DNA from: Pseudomonadota bacterium
GTDB lineage: Bacteria > Pseudomonadota > Gammaproteobacteria > Burkholderiales > Usitatibacteraceae
Length of the DNA stretch: 41,284 nucleotides
Reading direction: 5' to 3'
NCBI GenBank assembly: GCA_029781595.1
Contig: JAKOWJ010000199.1
Span: 1 to 41,284, forward strand
Position numbers and translations under genes: made by a program. Shown here in pieces: positions 14,058 to 21,787 of the stretch (position 1 is the stretch's first letter; every line of letters starts with the position of its first letter). The notes below the pieces were generated by a model that saw only the letters and a list, made by a program, of their open reading frames with translations, ran no database searches and was not told the origin of the DNA.

Positions 14058-15881
14058 TCACGATGCGGGCACGGCGGCGGCGGGGCGCCCGTGCCGGTGG
14101 ATGGACCGCTTCGCCTGGTCGTCGGGAATCGACAGGAGGTGCGCGGTGTGGATGAGCGCCATGTGCGTGAGCGCCTGCGGAAAGTTGCCGAGCATGCGGC
14201 GCCGGTGCGGGTCGTACTCCTCGGAGAACAGGCCCACGTCGTTGCCCAGCGCGAGCAGCCGCTCGAACAGCGCCTCGGCCTCGCCGCGGCGGCCGGTGAG
14301 CGCGAGGCTGTCGGCCAGCCAGAAGGAGCAGGGCAGGAACGCCCCTTCGCCCGGCGGCAGCGCGTCCACGTCGGTCGCGGTGGAGTAGCGCAGCAGGAGG
14401 CCGTCGACGACGAGCTCGCGCCGGATCGCCTCGACGGTGCCGCGCACGCGCGGGTCGTCGGGCGGCAGGAAGCCGACCTGCGCCACGAGGAGCAGGCTCG
14501 CATCCAGGTGCGGCGAGCCGTAGGCCTGCACGAAGGTGTTGCGGTCCCGGTCGTAGCCTTCCCGGCAGACCTGCGCGTGGATCTCGTCGCGCGCCTCGCG
14601 CCAGCGCTCGGTGGGGCCGCGAAGGCCGCAGGCCTCGGCATCCCGGATGGCGCGGTCGAAGGCCACCCAGGCCATCACTTTCGAGTGCGTGAAATGCCGG
14701 CGCGGTCCCCGGACTTCCCAGATGCCCTCGTCCGGCAGCCTCCAGTGCGATTCGAGGAACTCGAGCAGCGCGACCTGGATCTCCCAGGCCGCCGGCTCCG
14801 GATCCAGGCCCGCGGCGCGCGCCAGGTGCAGCGTGTCCATGATCTCGCCGTAGACGTCGAGCTGGAACTGCGTCGAGGCGGCGTTGCCGATGCGCGCGGG
14901 CGCCGCGCCGAGATAGCCGGGCAGCCAGCCCAGCTCGACCTCGTCGAGGCGGCGCACGCCTGTGACGCCGTAGAGGATCTGGAGGTCGCCGGGCGAGCCC
15001 GCCACCGCGCGCAGCAGCCACTCCCGCCAGGCGACGGCCTCCTCGCGATAGCCCGCGAGCAGGAGCGCGTTCAGCGTGTAGGTGGCGTCGCGGATCCAGC
15101 AGTACCGGTAGTCCCAGTTGCGCGTGCCGCCCGACTGCTCCGGCAGCGACGTGGTGGGCGCCGCCACGATCCCGCCCGTGGGCGCGTACGTGAGCGCCTT
15201 CAGCGTGAGCAGCGAGCGGTGCACCGCCTCGCGCCAGCGCCCCCGGTACGTGCTCTGCGCCGACCACGCGCGCCAGTGCTTTTCGGTCGCCGCCAGCGAT
15301 TCCTCCGCGTCGACGGGAGGCTGGGTCGGCTCGTGGGAAGGGCGGAAGTTCAGGGCAAAGCTCTTGCGCTCGCCGGGCCCCACGTCGAAGGCGGCCACGG
15401 TCTTCATGTTCTCGCCGCGCACCGGCACGTCGGTGCGCAGCACGAGCGTGTCCGGCCCGGCGGTCGCCTGCAGCGCGCCGTCGACGCGGCGCACCCACGG
15501 CACGATCGACCCGTAGTCGAAGCGGATCACGAGCTCCATGCGCATGCCCACGCGCCCGCTCAGGCCCTCGACGATGCGCAGCACGTCCCAGCGCTCGCCC
15601 GACACCGGCATGCAGTCGATGATCCGGACGGATCCCGTGGCGGTCTCGAATTCGGTCTCCAGGACCAGCGTGCCGTCGCGATACCGGCGACGCAGGCCGC
15701 GCACCTCGCCCGCCGGCGCCAGCAGCCAGCGCCCGTGCCGGGGCTCGCCCAGCAGCGCGGCGAAGCACGCGCCCGCGTCGAACCGCGGCAGGCAGAGCCA
15801 GTCGATGGAACCGTCCCGGCCGACCAGCGCCGCCGTCCGGCAGTCGCCGATCAGCGCGTAGTCTTCAATCGGCAGCGGCAT
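14058..15881 (-). CDS. glycoside hydrolase family 15 protein (glucoamylase/trehalase type)
   Basis: The product is 607 residues. I chose ATG 15881 (GAGG upstream; 17-nt overlap with zwf) over 15911. The N-terminal beta domain begins MPLPIEDYALIGDCRTAALV with GRDGSIDWLCLPRFDA. The alpha/alpha toroid contains GGTRNWDYRYCWIRDATYTL, the general-acid region DEGIWEVRG and the end GNFPQALTHMALIH. There is no signal peptide, so it acts in the cytoplasm on an alpha-glucan, a maltodextrin or trehalose. The gene sits between zwf and a glucokinase, suggesting conversion of an internal glucan or trehalose store to glucose 6-phosphate. Confidence 0.93.
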   Translation of the reverse strand: MPLPIEDYALIGDCRTAALVGRDGSIDWLCLPRFDAGACFAALLGEPRHGRWLLAPAGEVRGLRRRYRDGTLVLETEFETATGSVRIIDCMPVSGERWDVLRIVEGLSGRVGMRMELVIRFDYGSIVPWVRRVDGALQATAGPDTLVLRTDVPVRGENMKTVAAFDVGPGERKSFALNFRPSHEPTQPPVDAEESLAATEKHWRAWSAQSTYRGRWREAVHRSLLTLKALTYAPTGGIVAAPTTSLPEQSGGTRNWDYRYCWIRDATYTLNALLLAGYREEAVAWREWLLRAVAGSPGDLQILYGVTGVRRLDEVELGWLPGYLGAAPARIGNAASTQFQLDVYGEIMDTLHLARAAGLDPEPAAWEIQVALLEFLESHWRLPDEGIWEVRGPRRHFTHSKVMAWVAFDRAIRDAEACGLRGPTERWREARDEIHAQVCREGYDRDRNTFVQAYGSPHLDASLLLVAQVGFLPPDDPRVRGTVEAIRRELVVDGLLLRYSTATDVDALPPGEGAFLPCSFWLADSLALTGRRGEAEALFERLLALGNDVGLFSEEYDPHRRRMLGNFPQALTHMALIHTAHLLSIPDDQAKRSIHRHGRPAAAVPAS

Positions 15882-17280
15882 CGGCGAGCCTCGGGTTGTG
15901 CCAGCCGCCATCGCCTGCGATGAGCTCGTCGGCCTGGCTCGGGCCCCAGCAGCCGCGCTCGTACGCGGCGACGGGCCGGTGCGTCTCGAGGACCGGGTCG
16001 ACGGCCGCCCAGGCCGCCTCCACCGCGTCCTCGCGCGTGAAGAGGGAACCGTTGCCCGCCATGGCGTCGCCCAGCAGCCGCGCGTAGGGCGCCTCCTCGC
16101 CGGGGCGCTCGTCGAGCAGATAGAGCTCGCGCTGCTCCCCCACGAAGTCCTCGCCGGCGCTCTTCACGCGCGCGGCGAGGGCGACGGCGGAGTTCGGCGC
16201 CAGCCGGAAGCGCAGGTAGTTGGCGCGACCGGTCGCCGGCGCCGAGTCGGCGAAGAGACGCTGCGGCGGCGGCTTCAGCGTGACGATCACCTCGGCGGCG
16301 GTTGCGGCCAGGTGCTTGCCGCTTCGCAGGTACCACGGCACGCCTTCCCAGCGCCAGGAGTCGATGAAGAGGCGAAGCGCGCAGAAGGTCTCCACGTCGG
16401 AGTCCTTCGCCACGCCCGGCTCGTCGCGATAGCCGGCGTACTGCCCGCGCACCAGGTTGCCGGGATCGAGCGGGCGCATCGCCTGGAGGATGTCCGCCGT
16501 CTCGCCGTGCACGGCGCCGAAGCCGCGGTAGCCGGGGGGCTCCATGGCGAGCAGCGCGACGACCTGGAAGAGGTGGTTCTGCACCACGTCGCGAAGGCAG
16601 CCGGCGGTCTCGTAGAACGGGCCGCGGCCCTCGACGCCGAATGCCTCCGAGAGTGTCACCTGCACGCTCGCCACGAAGTTGCGGTTCCAGATCGGCTCGA
16701 GGAAGGAGTTGGCAAAGCGGAAGTAGAGGATGTTCATGATCGCCTCCTTCGCGAGGAAGTGATCGATGCGGAAGATCGCGTCCTCCGGGAAGACCGAGCG
16801 GGCGACGCGATTCAACTCGCGCGCCGAGGCGAGGTCGCGACCGAACGGCTTTTCGACGATGACGCGCGCCTGGCCCGCAAGCCCCGCCGCGCCGAGCCCT
16901 TCGATCACGGTTGCGAACAGCTTGGGCGGGATGGCGAGGTAGTGGGCCGGGCGCTCCACGCGTCCCAGCGCCCGCTTGAGCGCGCGGAACGTCTCCGGGT
17001 CCTCGTACCTGCCGTTCACGTAGGCCAGCCGGGAGAGCATGTGCTCCAGGGCCGCCGGGTCGTCGATGGGACCGGATTGCCTCACGCCGTCCACGGCGCG
17101 TTCGCGTAGCCGCGCGAGGCCCAGGTTCGAGGAAGCCACGCCCAGCACCGGCACGTCGAGGGCGCCCTGCTTCGCCAGGGCGTAGAGCGCCGGAAAGATC
17201 TTCTTGTGCGCGAGGTCGCCCGTCGCGCCGAAGACGACCAGCGCGTCGGATCGCGGCTCGGCGGTGACTTTGTTCGTCAT
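15865..17280 (-). CDS. zwf: glucose-6-phosphate 1-dehydrogenase
   Basis: The product is 471 residues from ATG 17280 with GAGGATC upstream. It oxidises glucose 6-phosphate to the lactone, usually with NADP. The N-terminal Rossmann motif is VVFGATGDLAHKKIFPALY. VIVEKPFGRDLASA and the catalytic RIDHFLAKEAIMNILYFRFA segment follow, then WEGVPWYLRSGKHL. It heads the run zwf-GH15-kinase-tal. The 159 nt upstream (17281-17439) show no dyad of the stress set and no clear sigma-70 promoter, so regulation of the sugar genes appears separate. Confidence 0.96.
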   Translation of the reverse strand: MTNKVTAEPRSDALVVFGATGDLAHKKIFPALYALAKQGALDVPVLGVASSNLGLARLRERAVDGVRQSGPIDDPAALEHMLSRLAYVNGRYEDPETFRALKRALGRVERPAHYLAIPPKLFATVIEGLGAAGLAGQARVIVEKPFGRDLASARELNRVARSVFPEDAIFRIDHFLAKEAIMNILYFRFANSFLEPIWNRNFVASVQVTLSEAFGVEGRGPFYETAGCLRDVVQNHLFQVVALLAMEPPGYRGFGAVHGETADILQAMRPLDPGNLVRGQYAGYRDEPGVAKDSDVETFCALRLFIDSWRWEGVPWYLRSGKHLAATAAEVIVTLKPPPQRLFADSAPATGRANYLRFRLAPNSAVALAARVKSAGEDFVGEQRELYLLDERPGEEAPYARLLGDAMAGNGSLFTREDAVEAAWAAVDPVLETHRPVAAYERGCWGPSQADELIAGDGGWHNPRLADAAAD

Positions 17281-17439
17281 GGCGGATCCTCGGGGGATTT
17301 GTCGGGCCCGGCGCGCCGGGCGGCGCCGTCGGGTGCGCGCCTCCGGTAGACCCCGGCGGGGCACCCCGAGTTCACGCAGCCGCACTTCGCGCGTCGTGGC
17401 CCGTGCAGCGGCGCGTGGCGCGCCGTCACGGCGGTGCGT

Positions 17440-18171
17440 TCAGGCGGTGGTCCCGTCCCGGGGCAGGATGCGGTCGGTCTCGCGCCTGACCACCCGGTAG
17501 CACTCGCAGCTGCGCTCCTCGATCCCCGGGCGATCGAGCACCGTGATCCGGCCGCGGCTGTAGCTGATCAGGCCCGCGGCCTGGAGCTTCCCCGCGGCCT
17601 CGGTGACGCCTTCGCGGCGCACGCCGAGCATGTTGGCGATGAGCTCCTGCGTCATGACGAGCTGGTTCGACGGCAGCCGGTCCAGGCTCAGCAGCAGCCA
17701 CCGGCACAGCTGCTGGTCCACGGAGTGGTGGCGATTGCAGACGGCGGTCTGCGTCATCTGGGTGATGAGCGCCTGCGTGTAGCGAAGCAGCAGGTGCATC
17801 GTCGGCCCGTAGCGGTTGAATTCGGCCTTCAGCAAGCTCGCCCGCAGGCGGTAGCATTCGCCCGCGCTCTGGACGACGGCCCGGCTGGGCGTCGTCTCGC
17901 CTCCCATGAAGAGCGAGATGCCCACCACGCCGTCATTGCCGACGATGGCGATTTCGGCCGACGCGCCATCCTCCATGACGTACAGGAGCGACACGATGGA
18001 CGTCGTCGGGAAGTAGACGTATTGCATCTTGCCGCCGGACTCGTACAGCACCTGGCCGAGCGGCAGCGTGAGCAGCTCGAGGTGGGGCGCGAGGCGCTCG
18101 TAGTCGGCCTCTGAGAGCGCGTTGAGGAGCCAGTTCTGCCTGGGGTGCGAGGCATTGCGGACCGTGGACAT
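17440..18171 (-). CDS. Crp/Fnr family transcriptional regulator (copy 2)
   Basis: The product is 243 residues from ATG 18171 with AGGAGATC upstream. It is a close relative of copies 1 and 3, sharing YFPTTSIVSLLYVMEDGASA, GNDGVVGISLFMGGETTPSR and the identical helix-turn-helix segment ANMLGVRREGVTEAAGKLQA. The cAMP-contacting residues of CRP are not kept. The Cys pattern is as in copy 1 (TAVCNRHHS, QQLCRW, SCECY). Its upstream region has a near-consensus TAATAT and a weak dyad at the expected distance (18236-18278). It stands alone between the sugar module and the coiled-coil gene. Its ligand and targets are unknown. Confidence 0.93.
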   Translation of the reverse strand: MSTVRNASHPRQNWLLNALSEADYERLAPHLELLTLPLGQVLYESGGKMQYVYFPTTSIVSLLYVMEDGASAEIAIVGNDGVVGISLFMGGETTPSRAVVQSAGECYRLRASLLKAEFNRYGPTMHLLLRYTQALITQMTQTAVCNRHHSVDQQLCRWLLLSLDRLPSNQLVMTQELIANMLGVRREGVTEAAGKLQAAGLISYSRGRITVLDRPGIEERSCECYRVVRRETDRILPRDGTTA

Positions 18172-18235
18172 GCGGATCTCCTGCGGGGAGCGGGGATGCC
18201 CGTGAGGCGCATGGGACGCATCGGCGCCTACCGGA

Positions 18236-18278
18236 ATATTACCCCCGCGGTCCGTCCCTCGCCGCACGGCGACCGAGA
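18236..18278 (-). promoter_or_regulatory. possible weak dyad promoter of Crp/Fnr copy 2
   Basis: On the minus strand TAATAT (18241-18236) is preceded, after exactly 21 nt, by TCTCGG-TCGC-CGTGCG (18278-18263). One arm is good and the other poor (about 8 of 12 positions fit). The -10 is the best in the window, so it may need less activation. This is the least certain member of the set. Confidence 0.3.
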
Positions 18279-18286
18279 CGATCGGC

Positions 18287-18601
18287 CTATTCGCCCGGCT
18301 TCTCCCCGCCCGCCGGCCGCAGGTCGGCCGAGACCTTCTTCAGCAGCGCCTGCATCGATTCCCACGAGGCCTGCATCGCGGCCTGCACGCTCGCGCCGGC
18401 CGATTCGGTCGCGACGCGCAGCTCCTCGAAGGATTTCTGGCCCGCCTTGCGGGCGAGCCGGAGTTCCTTCAGGCGCCTGGCGTATTCCGTGCGCGCCTCG
18501 CCTTCCGCCTTCTTGGCGTCGGCCGCGATCGCGTCGACCTGCGCGTCCCATTGCCTGAATTGCCGCTGCATGCCGGAGACATAGTCGTGGTGCGTGCCCA
18601 T
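18287..18601 (-). CDS. small coiled-coil stress-type protein (paralogue of the gene at 1055)
   Basis: The product is 104 residues from ATG 18601. It is soluble and helical, starting MGTHHDYVSGMQRQFRQWDA. A charged coiled coil, TEYARRLKELRLARKAGQKS, and an Ala/Ser/Gln helix follow. It resembles a common proteobacterial group of small coiled-coil proteins of unknown function, loosely phasin-like. The paralogue at 1055-1429 shares the RRLKELRL block. It is transcribed divergently from csbD; a dyad promoter with exact spacing (18652-18694) faces it. Confidence 0.8.
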   Translation of the reverse strand: MGTHHDYVSGMQRQFRQWDAQVDAIAADAKKAEGEARTEYARRLKELRLARKAGQKSFEELRVATESAGASVQAAMQASWESMQALLKKVSADLRPAGGEKPGE

Positions 18602-18651
18602 GGTTTCGATCCTTTGCGTTCTGGCCGCGGGACGTTCCCGGAGCCGGTTCG

Positions 18652-18694
18652 AGGATAGCCGGGCGAAGCCGCGGCTTCCGTACGCCAGCGCACA
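18652..18694 (-). promoter_or_regulatory. dyad promoter of the coiled-coil gene
   Basis: The dyad at 18679-18694 is CGTACG-CCAG-CGCACA. Exactly 21 nt later on the minus strand is TATCCT (18657-18652). The predicted start is near 18645, with a leader of about 44 nt. Confidence 0.65.
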
Positions 18695-18719
18695 CACGCG
18701 GCAACCGCGATGGCGCATC

Positions 18720-18762
18720 GGTGCGGTGGCAGACGGACGCCGCGGGCCTGTCTCCGTAGTCT
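18720..18762 (+). promoter_or_regulatory. dyad promoter of the CsbD gene
   Basis: GGTGCG-GTGG-CAGACG at 18720-18735 has a good left arm and a degenerate right arm. Exactly 21 nt later is TAGTCT (18757-18762). The predicted start is near 18769, 46 nt before the ATG. It was found by stepping back from the -10-like hexamer. The strong dyad at 18679-18694 does not have a usable + strand hexamer at 21 nt. Confidence 0.5.
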
Positions 18763-18814
18763 CTGTGGATCGGGGCGACGTGCCCCGCGACAACCGACCA
18801 CGAGGCAAGAGACC

Positions 18815-19033
18815 ATGAACTGGGATCGCATCGAAGGCAACTGGAAGCAGGTCCGGGGCAGCGTCAAGGAACAATGGGGCAAGCTGACCGACGATCAGCT
18901 CGACCAGATCGCGGGCAAGCGCGACTCGCTGGCCGGCAGGATCCAGGAAGCGTACGGGATCACCCAGGAAGCCGCGGAAAAGCAGCTGGCCGCGTGGCAG
19001 GCGCGCCAGAAGGAGGCGAAGGCCGCCAAATAG
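18815..19033 (+). CDS. CsbD family stress protein
   Basis: The product is 72 residues. It begins MNWDRIEGNWKQVRGSVKEQ and continues WGKLTDDQLDQIAGKRDSLA with a final Lys/Ala-rich helix. This is the complete CsbD pattern, a small hydrophilic helical protein strongly induced by general, osmotic or phosphate stress in many bacteria. Its biochemical role is not settled. Upstream CACGAGGCAAGAGACC offers a ribosome site. It converges on the glycine-zipper gene, with 39 nt between them and no clear terminator. Confidence 0.95.
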   Translation: MNWDRIEGNWKQVRGSVKEQWGKLTDDQLDQIAGKRDSLAGRIQEAYGITQEAAEKQLAAWQARQKEAKAAK

Positions 19034-19072
19034 CCCGTCGGGGGCGCTTCGCCGGCGATTCGGCCGCGACCC

Positions 19073-19606
19073 TCAGCGATGGCGTCGGTCGTACCCGTCC
19101 CGGTAACGCCGCCCGTCGTGCCAGCCACCGGGGCCGCGAGAGTCGTGGCGATCCTGCCTGGCGTAGCGCGGCCCGTATCCATAGGTTCCTGACGTAACGT
19201 AGGCGACGGGCGGTGGCGAGTAGTACCTGGGTGGTGGCGAATAGTACCGGGGCGCAGGCGAGTAGTACCCGGGCGCGGGCGCGTAGTACCCCTGCGCTGG
19301 CGGGTAGTAGGCCAGCGGGGGCGGGTCGTAGGCCGGCGGGGGCGGGTAGTAGCCCGATTCCGGCTCCCCGTAGGCGCGGCCGTCGTTCCTGCCGTACCGA
19401 CAGTCATGACGGTAGTACGGTTCGCTGGCGCCGGCGATCGTGCCGATGATGGCGCCGACAGCCGCGCCCGGCGGGCCGCCCACGGCGGCACCGATTCCGC
19501 CGCCGATAATGGCCCCGGCCAGCGGATCACCGGCGGCAGCCTGCGTGGACAGGCCCATCGCCACCACGGCGGCGACGATCGCCGGAAACAGGAAGGGGTT
19601 CCTCAT
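19073..19606 (-). CDS. secreted glycine-zipper protein with Pro/Tyr heptad repeats
   Basis: The product is 177 residues with AGGAGA before ATG 19606. A signal peptide ends near TQAAAGDP. Residues 27-60 are a glycine zipper, DPLAGAIIGGGIGAAVGG then PPGAAVGAIIGTIAG, of the type that inserts into or lies on membranes. Residues 86-136 are heptads such as YYSPAPR, YYAPAPG and YYSPPPR, encoded by a 21-bp tandem repeat. The tail is Arg/Gly/His/Tyr-rich. Outer-membrane or surface location is likely but the function is unknown. No dyad site was found upstream. Confidence 0.85.
   Translation of the reverse strand: MRNPFLFPAIVAAVVAMGLSTQAAAGDPLAGAIIGGGIGAAVGGPPGAAVGAIIGTIAGASEPYYRHDCRYGRNDGRAYGEPESGYYPPPPAYDPPPLAYYPPAQGYYAPAPGYYSPAPRYYSPPPRYYSPPPVAYVTSGTYGYGPRYARQDRHDSRGPGGWHDGRRYRDGYDRRHR
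19215..19361. repeat. seven tandem 21-bp repeats in the Pro/Tyr protein gene
   Basis: Units begin at 19215, 19236, 19257, 19278, 19299, 19320 and 19341. Each starts GGCG followed by a variant of GGTAGTA or AGTAGTA. They encode Tyr-Tyr-X-Pro-X-Pro-X heptads on the minus strand. In-frame unit gain or loss would change the protein length without breaking it. Confidence 0.85.
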
Positions 19607-20004
19607 GAGCCGGGTCTCCTTTGCATGGATCGCACGGCCCGATCATGGGCCTTCGCCGTGGAAACACAAGCGAACGGAGTGGCCCGACGACGCATTGGCA
19701 ACCCCACGTGCCGACAGGCGCTCCCCTCCCGGGTCATGCTCGCGGCCCGATTTCGCGGGATCCGCTTCGAGCGCAAGCCGCGGTTGCGCACCGATTGCCC
19801 CCGTACGCCGAACTTGCCGTCCAACGGGCGAAGTGCGCGACGGTTCCCCCGGCCTCGTCCGCGTCTCCACGACCACCAGGGGCGCCACGGCCACGACGTC
19901 CCGCTCCTTACAATTGGTCACAACTGCGCAGCAGCTGGCCCCGCCCTCCGGACCAGTCGCACGCGCCGGGCGGATCGACATTCGCATCCGGCCGTGCCGT
20001 GGCG
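19607..20004. other. 398-nt stretch without a supported gene
   Basis: This lies between the start of the glycine-zipper gene and the end of the GT2 gene, which run in the same direction. The first 60 nt must hold the glycine-zipper promoter, perhaps with CATGAT at 19647-19642. I could not find a dyad at the expected distance. A TGCGCA / CGTACG pair near 19786-19815 has wrong spacing. No convincing reading frame was seen on either strand. Confidence 0.5.
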
Positions 20005-20877
20005 TCAGGTCCCCGACCCGAGCGTGATGCCGGGCGATGGTGGCGCCGGCGAACCCTGGCCTGCCTCACTTCGTCCATCCGCCTCGCCGATTCGCTCCGC
20101 AAGCACAGCGCCAGGTTCTTCATCGATGCCCATCGGCAGGCTCATGCTGCGCCACAGCCCGGCGGGATGCATGCCGCGGCGAACGAGCCGGCTCGCGACC
20201 ATGGCCACGATGCGCGCGATGTCCACGACCGGCCGGAAGTGGCTGCGGCGGGCCGCCGGCGGGTAGATTCCCGCGATCGGAATCGCGACACTGCTCACGC
20301 CGCGCTCGCCGGCGACGATGAGGATCTCGCTTTCGAACGCGAAGCGGCCCCAGGGGACATCCGCCCGCGTGAGTTGCGCAAGGAGTGTCGCCGGGTAGAC
20401 GCGGAATCCCGACTGCGTGTCGGCGATCGGCTCGCCCGCCGCCCAGGAGATCCAGAAGCGCGCGAACTGGTTGGCGTAGTAGCGATGCGCCGGGAAGTTG
20501 CGCTTGTCGTGCAGGCGTGCGCCGATCACGATGCATCCCGGATGGCGGTCGGCCGCGTGCAGCAGCCGGCCGATGTCGTCCGGATCGTGCTGGCCGTCGC
20601 CGTCGAGCGTCACCACGCGGCCCGCGCCGTGCGCCAGGGCGTGCTCGAATCCCCGCCACAGGCTCGCGGCCTTGCCGAGATTGCGCCTGTGCGAGAGCAG
20701 GGTGACCGGCAGGCGGGTGAGCTCGATGCCCGTGCCGTCGGTGGAGCCGTCGTCGACCACGATCACGTCCGGCACGATCGCGAGCGTGCGCTTCACCAGG
20801 GCGCGGATCGTGGCCGCCTCGTTGTACGCGGCGATGAGGACGAAGGGGCGGCCGGGCGCGTGCGCAGGGATCTTCAT
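20005..20877 (-). CDS. family 2 glycosyltransferase
   Basis: The product is 290 residues from ATG 20877, overlapping the stop of the oxidoreductase remnant (ATGA). The GT-A fold is complete: VLIAAYNEAATIRALVKR, VIVVDDGSTDGTG, VVTLDGDGQHDPDDIG with the metal-binding Asp residues, and ADTQSGFRVYPATLL. The enzyme uses a nucleotide- or lipid-linked sugar. The acceptor is unknown, but similar enzymes occur in aryl-polyene and xanthomonadin-type clusters next to the two genes that follow here. The C-terminal 40 residues look unstructured. It has no signal peptide and no strong membrane helix. Confidence 0.85.
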   Translation of the reverse strand: MKIPAHAPGRPFVLIAAYNEAATIRALVKRTLAIVPDVIVVDDGSTDGTGIELTRLPVTLLSHRRNLGKAASLWRGFEHALAHGAGRVVTLDGDGQHDPDDIGRLLHAADRHPGCIVIGARLHDKRNFPAHRYYANQFARFWISWAAGEPIADTQSGFRVYPATLLAQLTRADVPWGRFAFESEILIVAGERGVSSVAIPIAGIYPPAARRSHFRPVVDIARIVAMVASRLVRRGMHPAGLWRSMSLPMGIDEEPGAVLAERIGEADGRSEAGQGSPAPPSPGITLGSGT

Positions 20878-21785
20878 GCGGCCCCGCTCGACACCCGGAT
20901 GTCCCGCCGGCGCCTGCGCCAGGCGCGGAAGGAGGCCGGCCAGTCGGCGATGAAGTTCAGGTAGTAGAGGGTGCGGAAGAGGTAGAGGCGCGATCGCACC
21001 GGGCCGGGACGGAAGACGTCGCCGGCGAGGAGCGAGACCATCGCGGAGCGAATGCCGAGGAAATCGCGGGGCGCCATGAAGAGCTTTCGGATCACCGGAC
21101 TGGTCACCCGGTGGATGAGCCACGAGAAGGTGCGCACGCCGCCGCGAACCGTGCGCTCGAAGCGCCGGCACAGCGCCGGCGCGCGCGCGGGGTAGTCCAG
21201 GACCGAGTCGACGACGTCGGCCGCGAGCGCGGCGCTGTTCATGGCGAGGTAGACGCCGGAGGAGAAGACCGGGTCGACGAAGGCCCAGGCATCGCCCACC
21301 ATGAGGTAGCCGCGTCCGGACATGCGCGTCGAGGCGTAGGAGTAGTTGCCGGTCGCGGTGACGGGGCCGATGAGCTCGGCCTGCGCCAGGCGATCGGCGA
21401 TCTCGGGCGCCATCGCAATCGTCTGCCGGAAGAACGCCTCCGGGTCGACGCGCCGGGAATTGAGGTACGCCGGGGAGCAGACCGCGCCGACGCTGGTGGC
21501 GCCGTCCTTCAGCGGAATGAACCAGAACCAGCCGTGCTCGAACCAGGCGATGGTGATGTTTCCTTCCGCGGTGCCGGGATTGCGGCGCGCATCGCGGAAA
21601 TGGCCGTAGAGCGCCGCGCTGGCGTGGTCGCGGCTCCTGCGCTTGAGGGCGAGGCGATCGGCGAGGAAGGTGTCGCGGCCCGAGGCATCCACGAGAAAGC
21701 GCGTGCGCCACTCCTGCAGGCCGCTGTCGCCTGCCTGGACCTGCACGACCGTGTCCCTGCCGCCCGCGGGATCGCCGAACGCCAC
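20874..21785 (-). pseudogene. FAD-dependent oxidoreductase (halogenase-like), N-terminus missing
   Basis: The open frame (303 residues from GTG 21785) matches only the middle and end of flavin-dependent tryptophan-halogenase-like oxidoreductases. It has WRTRFLVDASGRDTFLADRL, then ITIAWFEHGWFWFIPLKDG, and the second FAD motif GYLMVGDAWAFVDPVFSSGV. The N-terminal FAD-binding GxGxxG region, about 140 residues, is absent. Upstream of 21785 the sequence becomes the inverted MMPL gene, and this frame stops by about 21848. It is coupled to the GT2 gene. In intact aryl-polyene-type clusters this enzyme, the GT2 and the exporter are usually neighbours. Confidence 0.8.
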
Positions 21786-21787
21786 CG

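Noticed and set aside
19786..19815. TGCGCA and CGTACG half-sites in the 19607-20004 gap
   Set aside because: The spacing between arms is not four bases and no gene start lies at a fitting distance.
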